Assembly: GCF_002878395.1 (NCBI RefSeq) | Contig: NC_061115.1 | Coordinates: 95,522,330 to 95,586,329 of the forward strand | Direction of reading: 5' to 3' | DNA length: 64,000 nucleotides | Source of the DNA: Capsicum annuum | Taxonomy: Eukaryota > Streptophyta > Magnoliopsida > Solanales > Solanaceae | Shown: piece after piece, positions 34,441 through 47,269 of the stretch | Layout: every line of letters starts with the position of its first letter | Numbering within the stretch: the first letter of the stretch is position 1 | Position numbers and translations under genes: made by a program | The notes under the pieces: model-generated | The model's database searches: none | What the model was told of the DNA's origin: nothing | Seen by the model: only the letters and a program-made list of their open reading frames with translations

Positions 34441-35566
34441 CTTGAGAAAGGAATAGGCGACCTATAGAAGCTGGTGAACTAGTAGCCTAAGTCTGGGTAC
34501 GATCATCTCTATTTCCCTGCTTAGCATGCAAACACTCTTTGATTCCATGACCCAACTTACACAAACCATAATAACCTTTCTATCCCAAAAAATACTCACC
34601 AAGATAATTCTTACCACACTTAGAACATGGAGGATAATTGGGCTATCTACACATACTATTCTGAGTTCTTGAAATAGAAGTCTTAACCTACATCTCCTAT
34701 CTAGATCTAGGGGCGGGAGAACTGGACGAAGATGGCGCTGGCATAGATCAATGATTCTAAACTGTGAATGATTTCCCTCTCTAAACTTTATTTGGCCTTA
34801 CTCAAACTGCCTAGTTATACCATTCTTATTTCCCATCTCTCTTCCCTTTAAATTTTCTACCTCAATCTACAGGGCATGAATCATCAACATAGAAATATCC
34901 ATACCTATAATAAGCATGGAACTCCTACAATCCTTGAATACCAAACAAGAAACTCCAGTAATAAACTTACTCTAACTCGCCCTAGGGTCAGCCATCTTAT
35001 TAGGGGCATACTTAGACACCTGGTTAAACTTAAGGTAGTATGCCTTCACTATTATCGAGCACTGCCTCAGGTTTACAAACTCCTATACATTGGCTTCTCT
35101 CATTTCACGTGAAAAGAACCTATTTAGAAATGTATCCGAAAATACCTTCTAACTCATAAGAGTTGCATTTTAACCTTTACTATTCTTCCACAGAACTAAA
35201 CAATCATACACCACATCCTTAAGTCAATAGGATGCCAACTCTACACTTTTTTCCTCAGTAACATGTATATTTGAGTGATGTTTCTTATCTCATCTAAGTA
35301 AAGTTATGGGTCCTCACCTGATTTTGATCCAAAAAATTTAGGAGGATTCATTCTCATGAAGTCATGAATTTTGGCAGCTGCTAGATCCTTATTTTGCTGA
35401 AATGGGACTACCACCTGATTGTTTCCTAAACATTAACAGTCATAACTTTAGCTAACGCCTGAAAGGAAACCTAAAATTCAGCTTAGGATACATTATCATT
35501 CAGAGAGTCAGCAGGCTGGGGTAGCTGGTTATTATTTCTGCATGTATTAGCTCGGCAAAAAGGCAT
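34441..35566 (-). pseudogene. gag: Element B gag with CCHC knuckle
   Basis: Likely start ATG at 35566 on minus (MPFCRANTCRNNN, compare the usual MPPRRANTRN start of Tekay-type Gag). The capsid region is heavily frameshifted. At about 34630-34500 the region before protease reads CSKCGKNYLGEYFLG, then GYYGLCKLGHGIKECLHAKQ, matching the KCGKNHSGEC ... CFGCGQSGHRLKDCP double-knuckle of this family with the first cysteine of the CCHC replaced. Leader sequence of about 190 bp separates the start from the primer-binding site. Confidence 0.75.
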
Positions 35567-35756
35567 ATTTAACTATTATATAAGAGCACGAGTTAAGAGA
35601 AGATAGAGAAACTATTAGCACGAGAGATCATGAGAGAAAGAGATGATTTCCTAAAAAATATCTCGTAGCCTCTTGCTCATAAATGTGGCGTGCTTCACAC
35701 CCATGTTCAAGAATCTACATAACACGACTTGCCTGACTCCCTAGGACTCTTATTAC

Positions 35757-35775
35757 CTTAGTCTTTGATAGTATG
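35757..35775 (-). other. Degenerate primer-binding site of element B
   Basis: Minus-strand sequence ATACTATCAAAGACTAAGG lies just inside the 5' LTR where TTGGTATCAGAGCCTAAGG is expected from the paralogous sites at 15857 and 62625. Several mutations. Confidence 0.55.
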
Positions 35776-36489
35776 TTTGTAACACCCCAAAATGGATCAC
35801 GAGACATCACACGGTACTTAAGACTATGAGTAGCCTTAAGATAACCCTAACCCTATAAACCTTCTACTATATCTGGATACCTATAATTAGAGAAATATGA
35901 ACATAGTATCAATGCAGAAGTCTGTCTGATCTAATCTAAAATTATCTGAACATAATATCTAAGAATATTAGGCTCAATGTATGGTAACGAAATACTTAAA
36001 ATCTGAACCATGTATAGAATTCTGACAAGCCTTTACTACTACTAATTAGAGAGCCGCTGGGATAAGTCCCCAGCTAACTCGAACTGGCTGAAAATACTAA
36101 ATCAACTACTATAATAAACTAAAAAATATGAATGACAGGGTCCCCAAACTATGAGGACTCACCAATTATCGGGATGTGGATGGAGATGCTCAAAATCACT
36201 CATGCTGCTGAAACTGAGCACCTACAACTATATTATGAGTCAATATAGCACATAGATGTATATGTGGATTACTACTTCAAGAATGTACTGAGTATATGAG
36301 GGTGAATGCATAAGAAAAACAATATCTCAATGTTCCTATAAACTTGTAAAGTAATGTATGCTAAGTATAAATGACTCACATTGGTTGGAATATCTGAAAG
36401 CTAAAAAATATAATTAATAATTAGTGATGAAACATACTATATAAATCTTGTGAATCATAACACTTAGTTTTAAAAGTTGTGCTGGTATT

Positions 36490-37677
36490 TGATATGCCCA
36501 AATTACATATCTCTTACAAGAGAGTAAGCGGTCACTGTCAAATATAGAACCCAACTAGGTTGGGGTTGAATAAAACAGGGAATATGGTGCTAATTAAGTT
36601 ATATATAGATTAATTTACTTTTAATTATTCATTTCCGAGAAATAAAAAGGTGGAATTTGATTTAGTTCACAAATTAATGGTTTCAGTTAAAAAAGATAAA
36701 ATATGTGCAGTAGTATTCAAATTCAGAGAAATAGTAAGCTAAGGTTATTTCCACCTTGAAGTTTTTAATACTTTCTAACTATGGGCTTTACGAGTTCATA
36801 CATGCATCATTCTTCTAGAGAAACGTATTGCTTTTATAACATAATCCCAGTGTTTCTCAACCATCAAGGACTAATTCACTTCAGTTCTCTCGAATCAAAA
36901 GTGTTTACCAAAATAATACGAAATCTCCAAGTAGTTAATCCTGTTAAGGTATTAACATATGAAATAGGGGTTGCAAATCCCATTTTCTTATCACTACTCC
37001 CTTTTCCATACATCAACCTTTCTATCAAACAAGTTGTGTTTTAAGGCATATCCTCTATGTTTGCAACCACGAGAATTCATAAACGAAGAGAGTATGATGT
37101 AAACAAATTAATGCATAACGAATTTAAAACCCAAATTAATAGATTATATGTTACAAGGCTTCCATAACCCTAACTAATAAACTTAGCTACTCATGAATAA
37201 AACAGGAATCACAATAGAAATTTTCATCATACCAAAAAGTAAACACAATCTTGGCGGAGAAGATGAAGTAACGTTTCTCCCTTGGTGCTAAGCCACCACT
37301 TCCAGTGAAAAATCAACACAGAATAATGAATAATGATAAATTTTTAGTATCAAGTCTTTTTAATAATCTTTTCTCTCATAATTGACTTCTAAGTTCCTAA
37401 ACTAATAATAAATGACAAATTAATCTTGGACATAGTCTCTAGGTGCCATATTTGATCCATACAGCTACTCTCTCTTGTGTCATAAGCCAACTGTATTCCA
37501 TAGTTGCATTATGTCTCCATCTACCTCATTAATACCTGAAATCATTCTAATCACATCGATTAGCTCAATCACATAGAAATAGAGTAAAAATATATGAAAC
37601 TAGGCACTTTGTTCTCCAAACTTAGTTAAAATATGGATAAGTTATGGTGGTTAGGCATATAAATACACCCAAGATCA
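36490..37677 (-). repeat. 3' LTR of element H
   Basis: Direct repeat of 39792-40982. Contains the sequence block GGTTGGGGTTGAATAAAACA (the reverse of the TCAACCCCAACC wording near LTR ends in this clade). The antisense ORF at 36781-37044 is paralleled in the other LTR only because the LTRs are copies. It lacks the GC-rich dyad block found in the other LTRs. Confidence 0.88.
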
Positions 37678-39791
37678 CCATCCCACATTTAAAGCTTTTT
37701 TCGTCCTCAAACAACATATCCATTTATGCATACTACACAAGCCTTAGCACCCACAAAGGAAAAACAAGATGCTCAAATAGGCTCATACAACAATTATGAA
37801 CAAGAAGTAAATTCATAGATCATTACTTGAGACAACCTACCCTCAAGAATAAACTCATTAAGTTGTAAAATTCATTCATACCATTTAAGCAAAGAAATCA
37901 TAGAAATTACTCAACCTTCATCAACCATGTGCCCTCAGAACAAGAAAGTTACCCATAATCACTCCCAATCATGCAATTTTTAACAAAATGGGTACATGAA
38001 TTAAGTTACGCTCACTCTCACAAAGAATTCTAAAATTACAATTGATGACCATATGCTTGCCCTTAGTGTAATGCTCCACTAATATTAGAATACTAAGATT
38101 ATGATCACATAGGTCTTTTACGGGTTGTTTGCAGGAAAGGATGGGTAGGAACTATTTTGGCAAGAAATAGTGACTATCTTCCCTAAATGCTTTAATACAC
38201 AACATTATGCAACTAAGACCAATTTATAACAATCAATTTACACCACTTTCATCTATCCATATATTTGGTTTCACCCAATCCCATTAAACTCAATGAATAA
38301 CACTATGGTGAGAGTATGAAACCTTTTCAAATATATATTTTTTTGGCACCCATTTCATGTTACGCACCCCTATGATAGTCACCCTCAACTTAAGTGATTT
38401 GCCTTAGTTGAGGTGCACAATGTCCAAGATGAACCAAGGACAAAAAGGTTCATTATAACATGTTCGGGATAAAATTTAGAACTTTTTTCAACAACTTTTG
38501 CTACTCCCAACCACATCAATTGCACATGCCAATAACTAGACTATGGAGCATTAATTTCACTTTTTTTCTCTTATTGTCAAAGTCCTAACTCAAATTGATT
38601 TTACATTAAAGCGCTTAGGAGCTTTTAGATCAAAGTACGGTCTATTAAAGAACGGATTAGGCTATAAATGAGGCTACAAAGGAACAAATGGCTGTCAAAG
38701 GTTCAACGGGGCTAGCTAAGATAATGTGCAAAAGTAGGTCAAAAGAAGGCATGAACAATGGCTGTCAAAGAAATGCCTAAATCATATCCTAAACTCACAA
38801 TCTTTATTTATCTTTGCACACACACACTAGGTAAGTTCTAGAATCAGTTGCAATAAGGAATATACAACAGTCTTACACACTCATGGCATATGGTCAACTC
38901 AATTAGGAGCATTATAGATTCTCGAACTAACAATTGAATGAATTCAAATAAAACCAAAAATCACAACAAGAGTCACAACTATAGTCTTGGTGTTTTAAAT
39001 GTAATGATCCATCACATACTTATGTTGTAATGTTTTATGATCCACAAGAATAGTTACATGCAAGTAAATGACTAATTTTCTCTTAAGACGGTTTTCATCC
39101 ACCCATCATTAAGAAAAGAACCTAATTATGACTAAATCAAACAAACAAACATCTAGCAAGAAACAAAATAACTAATCCTATCACAAAAGTATACTAAGCA
39201 GAAGGTACTATTTTCTTACAAAACAAGTAGCAAAGTAACCATCCACCCCACACTTAAGATTTTTACTGTCCCCAGTGCAAATATCAAGATAAAGAACCTG
39301 GCTACTAGTACTCCTCATCCATATTAGGAGTCATACCACCTGCATGAAGATTATCATCGGACCCATTTTTCACTATTCATCATATCATCCACATCAGCCA
39401 CACATAATGAAATTAACTACAATTAAGATGAAGGTGGTGAAGTCTCCACCCTACACTTAATTTGTTAGTATAAACCAATTAAGTTTTATTATCGGGTACT
39501 CAGACTTCGCCGACATATACTTTGATATAGTGCACCAACATTAGTCATAATACAATTCAGTCACATAAATTCCACCAATTTTACTTCAATTAAATAATTT
39601 TTGAACAAAGTTATGCCTTAGAACATCAACATTTCAATTTACACAAAACATCATCACTTTCACATGATTTAACCAACACCATGTTCCATTAAGTAAGTTG
39701 TGAAATAATGGCCACACAACTAAACTAAATTAGTCATGAACAATTCAATCACATGCAAAAGCTCAAAGTCTCCGAAAATGACACCAAAATT
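37678..39791 (-). other. Element H interior, non-coding
   Basis: No coding domain found in any frame. On minus it carries the block TTGCACTGGGGACAGTAA followed by AAGTGTGGGGTGG (39280-39240), and a stretch (38640-37950) resembling the 3' non-coding DNA of element G (49350-49880). The whole interior therefore appears to derive from the 3' non-coding part of an Athila-type element joined to the primer-site region. Confidence 0.7.
39768..39786 (-). other. Primer-binding site of element H
   Basis: Minus TGGTGTCATTTTCGGAGAC, a degenerate version of the tRNA-Asp complement used by Athila/Tat elements, six bases inside the LTR. The less mutated relative is at 47208-47227. Confidence 0.65.
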
Positions 39792-40982
39792 TGATACACC
39801 CAAATTAAACATCTCTTATGAGAAAGTAAGCAGTCGCTATCAAATAAAGAAGCCAACTAAGTTGGGGCCGAATACCATAGGAAATATGGTGCTAATTAAG
39901 TTGTATGCAGATTAATTGACTTTTAATCAATCATTTCCGAGAAACAAAAAGAGGGAATTTGATTCAGTTGACAAATTAATGATTTTAGTTTAACAAGATG
40001 AAATATGTGTAGTAGTATTCAAATTTAGAGAAATAGCAAGCTAGGGTTATGTCCACCTTGTAATTTTTAATACTTTCTAACTATAGGATCTATAAGTTTA
40101 TACATGCATCATGCTTATAGAGAAACATATTGGTTTTAATAACATAATCCTAGTATTGCTCAACCATCAAGGACTAATTCACTTTATTTCTCTTGAATCA
40201 AAAGTGTTTACAAAAATAATACGAAATCTCCAAGTAGTTCATCCTGTTAAGGCATTAACATATGACATAGGGATTGGAAATGTTATTTTCTTGTCACTAT
40301 TCTCTTTTTCGTACATCAACCTTTGTATCAAACAAGTTGTGTTTTAAGGCATAACCTCTATGTTTAGGACCATGAGAATTCAAGATAAACGAAGAGAGTA
40401 TAATGTAAACAAATCAATGCATAATGAATTCAAAACCCATAGTAATTGATTGTATGTTAAAAGGCTTCCATAACCTTAACTAATAAACTTAGCTACTCAT
40501 GAATAAAATGGGAATTACAGTATAAATATTCATCATACCAAAAAGTAAACACAATCTTGGCGGGGAAGATGAAGTAGCATTTCTCTCCTGGTACTAAGCC
40601 ACCACTCCTAGTGCAAAATTGATACAGAATAATGAATAATGATAAATTTTAAGCATCAAGTCTTTTTAATAATCTTTTCTCCCATAATTTCCTTCTAAGT
40701 CCCTAAACTAATTATAAATGACAAATTAGTCTTGAACATAGTTTCTAGGCGCCATATTTGATCCAGACTGCTACTCTCTCTTGTGTCATATGCCATCCAC
40801 ATTCCATAGTCCCATTATGTCTCCATCTACCTCATTAATACCTAACATCATGCTAATCATATTGGTTAGCTCAATCACATAAAAGTAGAGTAAAAACATA
40901 AAAAAATAGGCACTTTGTTCTCCAAACTTAGCTAAAATATGGATAAGGTTTGTGCTTAGGCGTATATATACACCCAAGATCA
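39792..40982 (-). repeat. 5' LTR of element H
   Basis: Direct repeat of 36490-37677 with matching ends, followed by the target-site duplication GTATT at 40983-40987. Confidence 0.88.
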
Positions 40983-42773
40983 GTATTATATCTTTAAATC
41001 ATGTGATCAAAGTTTTATAGGACTCACTATTATATCTGTAAACTCAAAGCTAAAATCTAGTTGCTAATGTCTTATGTATAGTAATGTCTGAATAAACTGT
41101 GAGCCCCTTACACTTAGTTTCTAAAAGCTTTTTTATTATTCTTTAATCCTTTATGTAGGATTTAGGGAGGTTCTTTAAACTAACATACACTGTGAGCTAT
41201 CATAGTGTTCAACATCTAGTCCCCTTATGGGAAACCTCATATTGATGTCATACTCTTGCCAAGGAATATAACCTAATCTAAGTAATTACATCTCTAACTG
41301 TCATCCATATAGAAATAGGAATAATTTTATAAGCTATACCTATATTGGCTTGTAGTTTTCGGGCATGATAATATACCAAACTCGGTGCTAAATACTATTA
41401 ACTTTAATCCGTGTGCTCATTCTATTATAAATTCACTTTTAAAACTAGTGTGAGGATTTATAATGAAAACCAATTATGCATCTATCTATTTCAAACTGTA
41501 AGCAAAGCTAAATTTATTTTTTTGTAAACTATAATAAAACTATATAGTGGATTCCATATCTTAACTGAGGATCAAGGATCAAGTCATTATAAAAATATGA
41601 AAATAACTAATTATAGGATGCTTACAACATTTTCATTCTTAAAATATCAATGTTCAATTAGGGCTTAACAAGACATGAATCCAATTCATGTAAAATTATC
41701 ATAAAGTTCATGCTTGATAATAAAAATATTGATAATTCAATTCAAAAACTGGAAATTTCAGCAATACTCATAAAGTACGAAAGCAGATATGCAATTCAAC
41801 ATCTAATTCAAATATAATCTCATAATCTTTAAGTATTAAAGAGACTGAAATTCATATAATTTCATATAAAATTCAACTTTAAAACTAATATTGGGCACAA
41901 GGATGAAAGAATTATCCTTATTCATTACCCTACATACCTTTATTGATGAAATTGATAAAGAAGCTTGAACTTGAATTCCTATTTATGCTTTTGAAGATGA
42001 TTTCTTCAATATCTTTAAATTTGGAATCTTGAATTTTGGGTTATCTTAGAAAAACAATGATGGAATTTGGATTTCTTGGGGTTTAAGTTTTAAGCTTCTA
42101 GGGTTTCTTGAAGAGTAATTTGATGAAAAGTAAGCAAATAATGCTTAGAATAGCTTAAATCTTGTGTTTATATGATTTGGGGGCTTGGGAAATGACTAGG
42201 TTGCTTTTGTAAAAATTAGTTCGAAACTCGAAATCCTAATTTTGGGCCTTAGTGTGATGTGACACAATTGCGGTGGCTTGTTAGGAAAAAGGAAAATGCC
42301 ATTTCAGCCTCTGGTATGATATGGCCTAATCACGTTGCCTTATTGGAAAAGGACGAGTGCCATTTTTCACTCTACTACTATACGGTGTCTATTGTTTTGA
42401 GAATTTTTATGCGATACAAGCGAATCATGGTAAGCTACTAGAAAAAGGGCGAATGGAAATTTGGAATTCACCATAAAGTGGGCTAATCATGGTGCCTCAT
42501 TGGAAATCAGACAATTAAAATTCCGCACATCACCGCAACGCGGTGCTATCGCTGTGCTTTACTGCTTTTAACTAAAATTTCCATAACTTTTTAACTGAGT
42601 ATCGTATTAAGGAAAAATTTGTATTATTGGAAATCTAATTCAATTATCTAGAGGTTGGTGGGTCTTGAGCTGGAAAAGTCAACTTGTATCAAGAGTTATT
42701 CATTTTGAAAGTTGACCCTTGACCTTCTAGGATCTAAACTGAGCTTGGAAAAAGTGAGGGGTATCATAATATC

Positions 42774-43289
42774 GCTGGCCCATACACAAAAAAGAGCAGA
42801 TGAAGGGTATATAATGGTATATACAGCCAAGGAATAGATATACAAAATGAACACAAGAAGGGAGGGAAGGTTATACAGTAATACCATAACTACGTAAATA
42901 AATGTACATAAACAAGGGTAAACCAATGGTACAATCTAAAGTAGTCATACAAGCATATTAAGGCCTCTTATTCATAAAAGGTACTAGAGATAACATACTT
43001 AGGTTTTCTAATACATACATCTAAACATGAGCTAATTATTCATAATAAGGCAACCATAACGAAAGAAATTTGAATCATTCCTCGAATCTCAGTACTAGTC
43101 CCATAATAAACCAATCATGAACTAACCATCATTGTAATAAATATATGTAGTAACCAACTAAGCCATACAAATAATACCTAAATCAGGCCACATAACCAAA
43201 AAGGCCAAATCAACACACATAACATACAACAAGTAACACTTATCACCTATACCTATGCAAACCCCTATAAAGCTGACAAATACAGGCAA
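42774..43289 (-). repeat. LTR-like sequence X, right part
   Basis: Non-coding sequence between the right end of element B and the left end of the F LTR, taken as the continuation of X because the ATATC duplication brackets B. No ORF or domain. Base composition is A/C-rich on plus in its second half, like other minus-oriented LTR parts here. Confidence 0.45.
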
Positions 43290-46002
43290 TGTAATGACCC
43301 TTCAGGTCATTTTCCATATTTCCACTTATCTTTACTGTTAGAGTATTTCCATAGTTGCTTGCTGACACTGAAAGTTTGATTATCGAGTAGTCTCTTTGGT
43401 TTTTAAAGTCAATTCTTTATTTTGAAGTCTACACTAATTCCAAATGGCCACTGGGAACCAATATTAGCTAAACAATATCATTTGTCAATTTTAACTATCT
43501 AGTAGCTCATAAATATCAGTTTTAGGCTATGTAGACTCTTAGTTTAGGTCTCGAGGCACCCAAGCTTATTTTGATCTTTGGTTGGAAAGTTAAGGTAATA
43601 GAACATGGGTGTGGGGCCCACAATATTAAAAATAACCTCAGAAGGAAATGTTGACTAGGCCATTGAGTATGGAATGTAGAATTTGGTATGGTAGCCTATT
43701 TCATTTACATATATGGGATTTTGGATGAAATACGAGGGGTTGACAGAGACTTGGAAAAGTTATAAGTCTTTTGTGTATATTATGTACTCGCTAATAGCGA
43801 GCTAGGGTTTGTGATTGTGATACCCTTTGTAGGCACCAAGAATCATGATCACATTACTATTGTGATAACAACTACTAGTGGTAGTCACCATAATTGCTGA
43901 TTGCGAGTCTCGGGTCGTAATATCAACTCCCGAGCAACTAAAAAGGGTACAAATATCCCATTTCAAGCTCATTTTCCTATTTCTTCATCCATTCCTTTGA
44001 GACATAAATCGTAACTATTGAGAAAGCTTAGGATTGGAGTTTATGGGCAATTTGGGAGTTTATTTGACAATTATTACACGATTATCTTTCGAATTTATGG
44101 TAACATTTCTCTAATTTCATACTATATTTTTCATTTTTCTTCTCTAAAATACCTAAACCTTGGTGGCTTGATTTTAGCACTAATACAGCTCAAATTTCAT
44201 CCATTTTTAGGGTAATTACTCCTTTAGCATGAGGAAATATTGTTTTGACTTTGAAAATGCTATTTTAATAAGCAGGACCCACATAGAATTTTGGTGTGAT
44301 TTTTGATCCAAAGAACAATATTGAAATATAGGTATCATTATTCTCATTTTTATGAGTAGATTGTTATTTTTATAGCTTGGCATCTTGCAGAAGCTATTTT
44401 GATATGAAAGTTGGTGATTTAATGGATTCTTCGAACTTTCTTCAGCATCTAAGTATGCTAGATTTTCCCTCTTCTTAGCTTGTACTATGTCATAGTATGT
44501 TTATGATATTACATTAGATTTTGAATGGATTTTAAATGTTTGTGTTGGAAATTGAAGTTCTTCGAATAGTTGGACCTTCTAGGAGATTCAAAAACCATAA
44601 TTTAGGTACTTTGACTTAGTTGCTTGGATCATGAGAAGAATTTCCATCTTAGGGATTATAAAGGATTGTTTGACATCTACAATTGGATTTAGATACCTTA
44701 TCTTAGTATGGGGTAGAATTTGCCTAGTAGTGGATTTCAGAAATATTAAAGTGGGCCCTTGACCCACCTTAGGCCAAGATTTGGGTTAGTTATTAAAAAC
44801 CTTTTATACAAATTTTGTACATCTTGAAGTTGTTTATTGAGGATATATTTAGAATCTTTGTCATTTAATGACAATTATGGGTTGAATATTAAGAGTTGAG
44901 GCTTATCGATTATTCTAGTAAATATTCAAATAATTGAGCTAATAATTATGTTATAGCATATGATATTGAATATATGATTACTTGTTCAAGTCAGGATATT
45001 AATTATATTATTGATGATATACTTACAAGTTAAAGTCTTCATATTGATTATAATATTGATGATATACGTAACGGTTCAAGTCCAGATATTGATAATGACA
45101 TTGATGACATATATACCCAGGTTCAAGTCTAGAAGATTATTATAATAATGATTGTATGATTATAGATTAGAGTTTGTATATTAGTATGATATTAATCATG
45201 ATATTGATGGTATGATATCGATGATATTGATACTTATAATATTGGTTATGACCGATGATATTGATGATATATGTATTGTTTTACGTTTGGAAGTGGGGAT
45301 TGTTGAAATGTGGAATGATATTGATAGATTCTGTTTGTATCTTTAGAGTTGGTAAATGATGGTGGTTCGGGTTATACTATCTTTGGGTGTAACCTCCATG
45401 CTTATGCAGTCCTGCAATTGGTTATTTACTTTTTTGAACTTATTGACTTTTGAGGGGCCATTTAGTAGTTATAATTGTATGTGGTTGATCCTTTATGTTA
45501 TGTTATTATTCTGGTTGTTTAATCATTTGTGTAAGAAAATGTTAGAGTTTATTCAGGTTTGTCTCTACCTTGACTTAGTTATGTTATCTTGAATTTTATC
45601 ACATTTGTATCATGATTTAGCTTAGTCGATCGATGATGCCTGATCTGAGGTGGTTTAACGCATCTTACTGTTGTTATCCTAGTGTATTTAGCCTTGTTTT
45701 GAGGGAAACTTGTGTGCTTAATTTGTTAATGACATTGTGAATAAGCATCTAAGTGTTTAAGTGTGTGATTACAATGTTAAATGTTTCTTTCAAACAAGTT
45801 TGGATTCAAATTTATTATTTATAGTTCATATAAGAAAACTAGTATTACTAGCTTGACGTAGGTATTGGTCTAGTTGATCTCAATGAATTTTAACATGTGT
45901 AATGAGTTCCTATTGGTATGATGGTTTAATTATGTCTGAAAAAACTTGATTATAGTTCGTCATCTTCGATGTTGTGCTATTTTGAGCTCTAATTTGTTTT
46001 GT
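43290..46002 (+). repeat. 5' LTR of element F, first part
   Basis: TG start preceded by GGCAA. The dyad block at 43785-43940 includes CTCGCT-aat-AGCGAG (43788-43802) and CTCGGG pairing CCCGAG near 43909-43935, followed by TATA-like ACAAATATCC at about 43950. A tandem repeat of about 45 bp lies at 44984-45135. It resumes at 50219 after element G. Confidence 0.7.
44984..45135 (+). repeat. 45-bp tandem repeat in LTR of element F
   Basis: GTTCAAGTC-type heads occur at 44984, 45029 (mutated to GTTAAAGTC), 45074 and 45121, giving periods of 45, 45 and 47 bp. Each unit has a GATATTGAT...ATTGATGATATA body. Looser GATATTGATG repeats continue to about 45275. Confidence 0.75.
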
Positions 46003-46007
46003 TTAAT

Positions 46008-47200
46008 GATATAATATACTTGGTGAGTTTATTATGATGATATATGAAGGATATACAATATTCAAATTAGGTAGAAACAATACTAAAAGGGTTGGAATGG
46101 ATCAAAAAAAGCACAAGACACAATTTGACATGAAATAGACCTCTTAGAAGTCCATGGTGCGTCGTGGATCAAAGATAAAGCAAATGGAGTGTACAATACA
46201 CCAAGATCTTATTAAGGGATCCTAAATTGTGGGTATCAGTGATAAGGGTGTGTTTTGGATCTATACGTAGAAAATTAACCCCGCGATGCGGCCTAGTGCA
46301 AAAATCGACAAGTTTGTCCTCCTATAAATAGGACACTTGTACTTGATGTTAGACATCTTGGACAGATTTGAAACATGGAGTTAGGATGTAAAACACTTCA
46401 ATTAGGATTTTAATTCTTTTACTTTTTCTTTTTAATAGATTTTATCTTGTACTCAATTATCCTGATTACGACTATGTCCATGAGTGGCTAAAAGCCCTAT
46501 TCTGGGGTTAAGGCCAAGAACATGATTACTATTGCTTTGAATTTATTTGGTTTTGATTTATCATAATATTTGATTCCTTATTTATCCTTTTTATAACTAT
46601 TTTAAGGATTATCTAGCCTTAGAATACATCCATTGTCGACTTTGCGAGCCCGGGATGGGGAATAAGAAGATAGAATGGGGATAGATAAACAAGGTTCTTA
46701 TTCTTATATAAAATAAAGAATTTAAATTAGCTACTAATATAGGGACATACCTAGAAGCTTTGTTTGGTTTGAATGTAGGATGATAGTTTCATTCATCTTA
46801 TTAGATTAATCCCAATGATGTAGTTGTAATGTTCAAGTTATGTAGAAGATTAGAGGGCGAGAGACCATAATTGTGTGATAAACCCTACAACTAATCAACC
46901 AAGATTAGTTGTCTAATGAATGAAGTTATATAGTGTAGTATGATTATTCGTAGTGCTTCAACCTTGAGTTTTCATCCATTGATTGTCCAAAGTCTTTACT
47001 TTTCCACATTATGTTAGTTTACTTTTAGTTTACAAATGACAAACTCTTTTTTGGTTACTTTCGCATCAATATAATATCAATTTTAAACTAGAGTTGAATA
47101 GTTCTTACAACAATTCTCTGAGGGATCGATATTCGGTTTCATTTAAGGCCACGATATTACGTGGTGAGACCACGTACACTTGCGTGTGTGCTTGGGCGCA
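46008..47200 (+). repeat. 5' LTR of element G
   Basis: About 1.19 kb, the same length as element H LTRs. U3 holds a GC-rich patch at 46150-46300 with CCGCGATGCGG (46282-46292), then a clear TATA box TATAAATA at 46323-46330 and a leader containing GAGTGGCTAAAAGCCC (compare GAGTAGCTAAACCCC in element K). The final 300 bp repeats at 49889-50213. Confidence 0.82.
46323..46330 (+). promoter_or_regulatory. TATA box in element G LTR
   Basis: TATAAATA, about 30 bp downstream of the CCGCGATGCGG dyad and upstream of the R/U5-like leader. Best TATA match in the window's LTRs. Confidence 0.65.
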
Positions 47201-47207
47201 TATGTTT

Positions 47208-47227
47208 TTGGCACCGTTGTCGGGGAC
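47208..47227 (+). other. Primer-binding site of element G
   Basis: TTGGCACCGTTGTCGGGGAC, eight bases after the LTR end. It matches the TGGCGCCGTTGCCGGGGAC tRNA-Asp complement typical of plant Athila/Tat elements with two changes. Confidence 0.85.
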
Positions 47228-47269
47228 TTTTAATTAGGAAACTATCTTATTTTTAGTTTAGCTATATTG

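Larger units (their letters stand above)
36490..40982 (-). mobile_element. Element H: non-autonomous Athila-type LTR element with TSD GTATT
   Basis: LTRs 36490-37677 (1188 bp) and 39792-40982 (1191 bp) with TG...CA ends (minus: TGATCTTGGG ... CATATCA or GTATCA). GTATT directly flanks both sides (36485-36489 and 40983-40987). The 2.1 kb interior has no gag or pol. On minus, just inside the right LTR, TGGTGTCATTTTCGGAGAC resembles the tRNA-Asp-type primer site TGGCGCCGTTGCCGGGGAC of Athila/Tat elements, and a purine-rich site adjoins the left LTR. LTR divergence by eye is roughly 10-15 per cent in sampled stretches, so the insertion is old. It must have relied on enzymes of other elements. Confidence 0.9.
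28324..42768 (-). mobile_element. Element B: complete Ty3/gypsy chromovirus with nested element H
   Basis: Two LTRs (28324-30734 and 35778-42768, the latter carrying H) flank about 5.0 kb of decayed gag-pol on minus. ATATC occurs directly outside both ends (28319-28323 and 42769-42773). The outermost two bases of the LTR start differ between copies (AGTGATACC versus TATGATACC on minus), each one base from a TG start. Without H the right LTR is about 2.49 kb against 2.41 kb for the left. Order in the sense direction: 5' LTR, degenerate primer site, gag, protease, RT, RNase H, integrase, chromodomain-like tail, polypurine tract, 3' LTR. Stops and lost residues show it is inactive. Confidence 0.88.
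35778..42768 (-). repeat. 5' LTR of element B, split by element H
   Basis: Segments 35778-36489 and 40983-42768 together match the 3' LTR at 28324-30734. The junction is exact: in the other LTR the site reads CTGGTATTCTATCTTT (29010 region); here CTGGTATT is followed by H, then GTATTATATCTTT. The dyad array is at about 42246-42575. Confidence 0.85.

Noticed and set aside
36781..40347. Similar ORFs at 36781-37044 and 40111-40347 on plus, seemingly a conserved protein
   Set aside because: They are the two LTRs of element H read antisense; similarity is due to LTR duplication, and replacement changes are frequent.
44984..45275. Microsatellite or centromeric satellite
   Set aside because: Only three to four units inside a recognisable LTR; too short for a satellite array.
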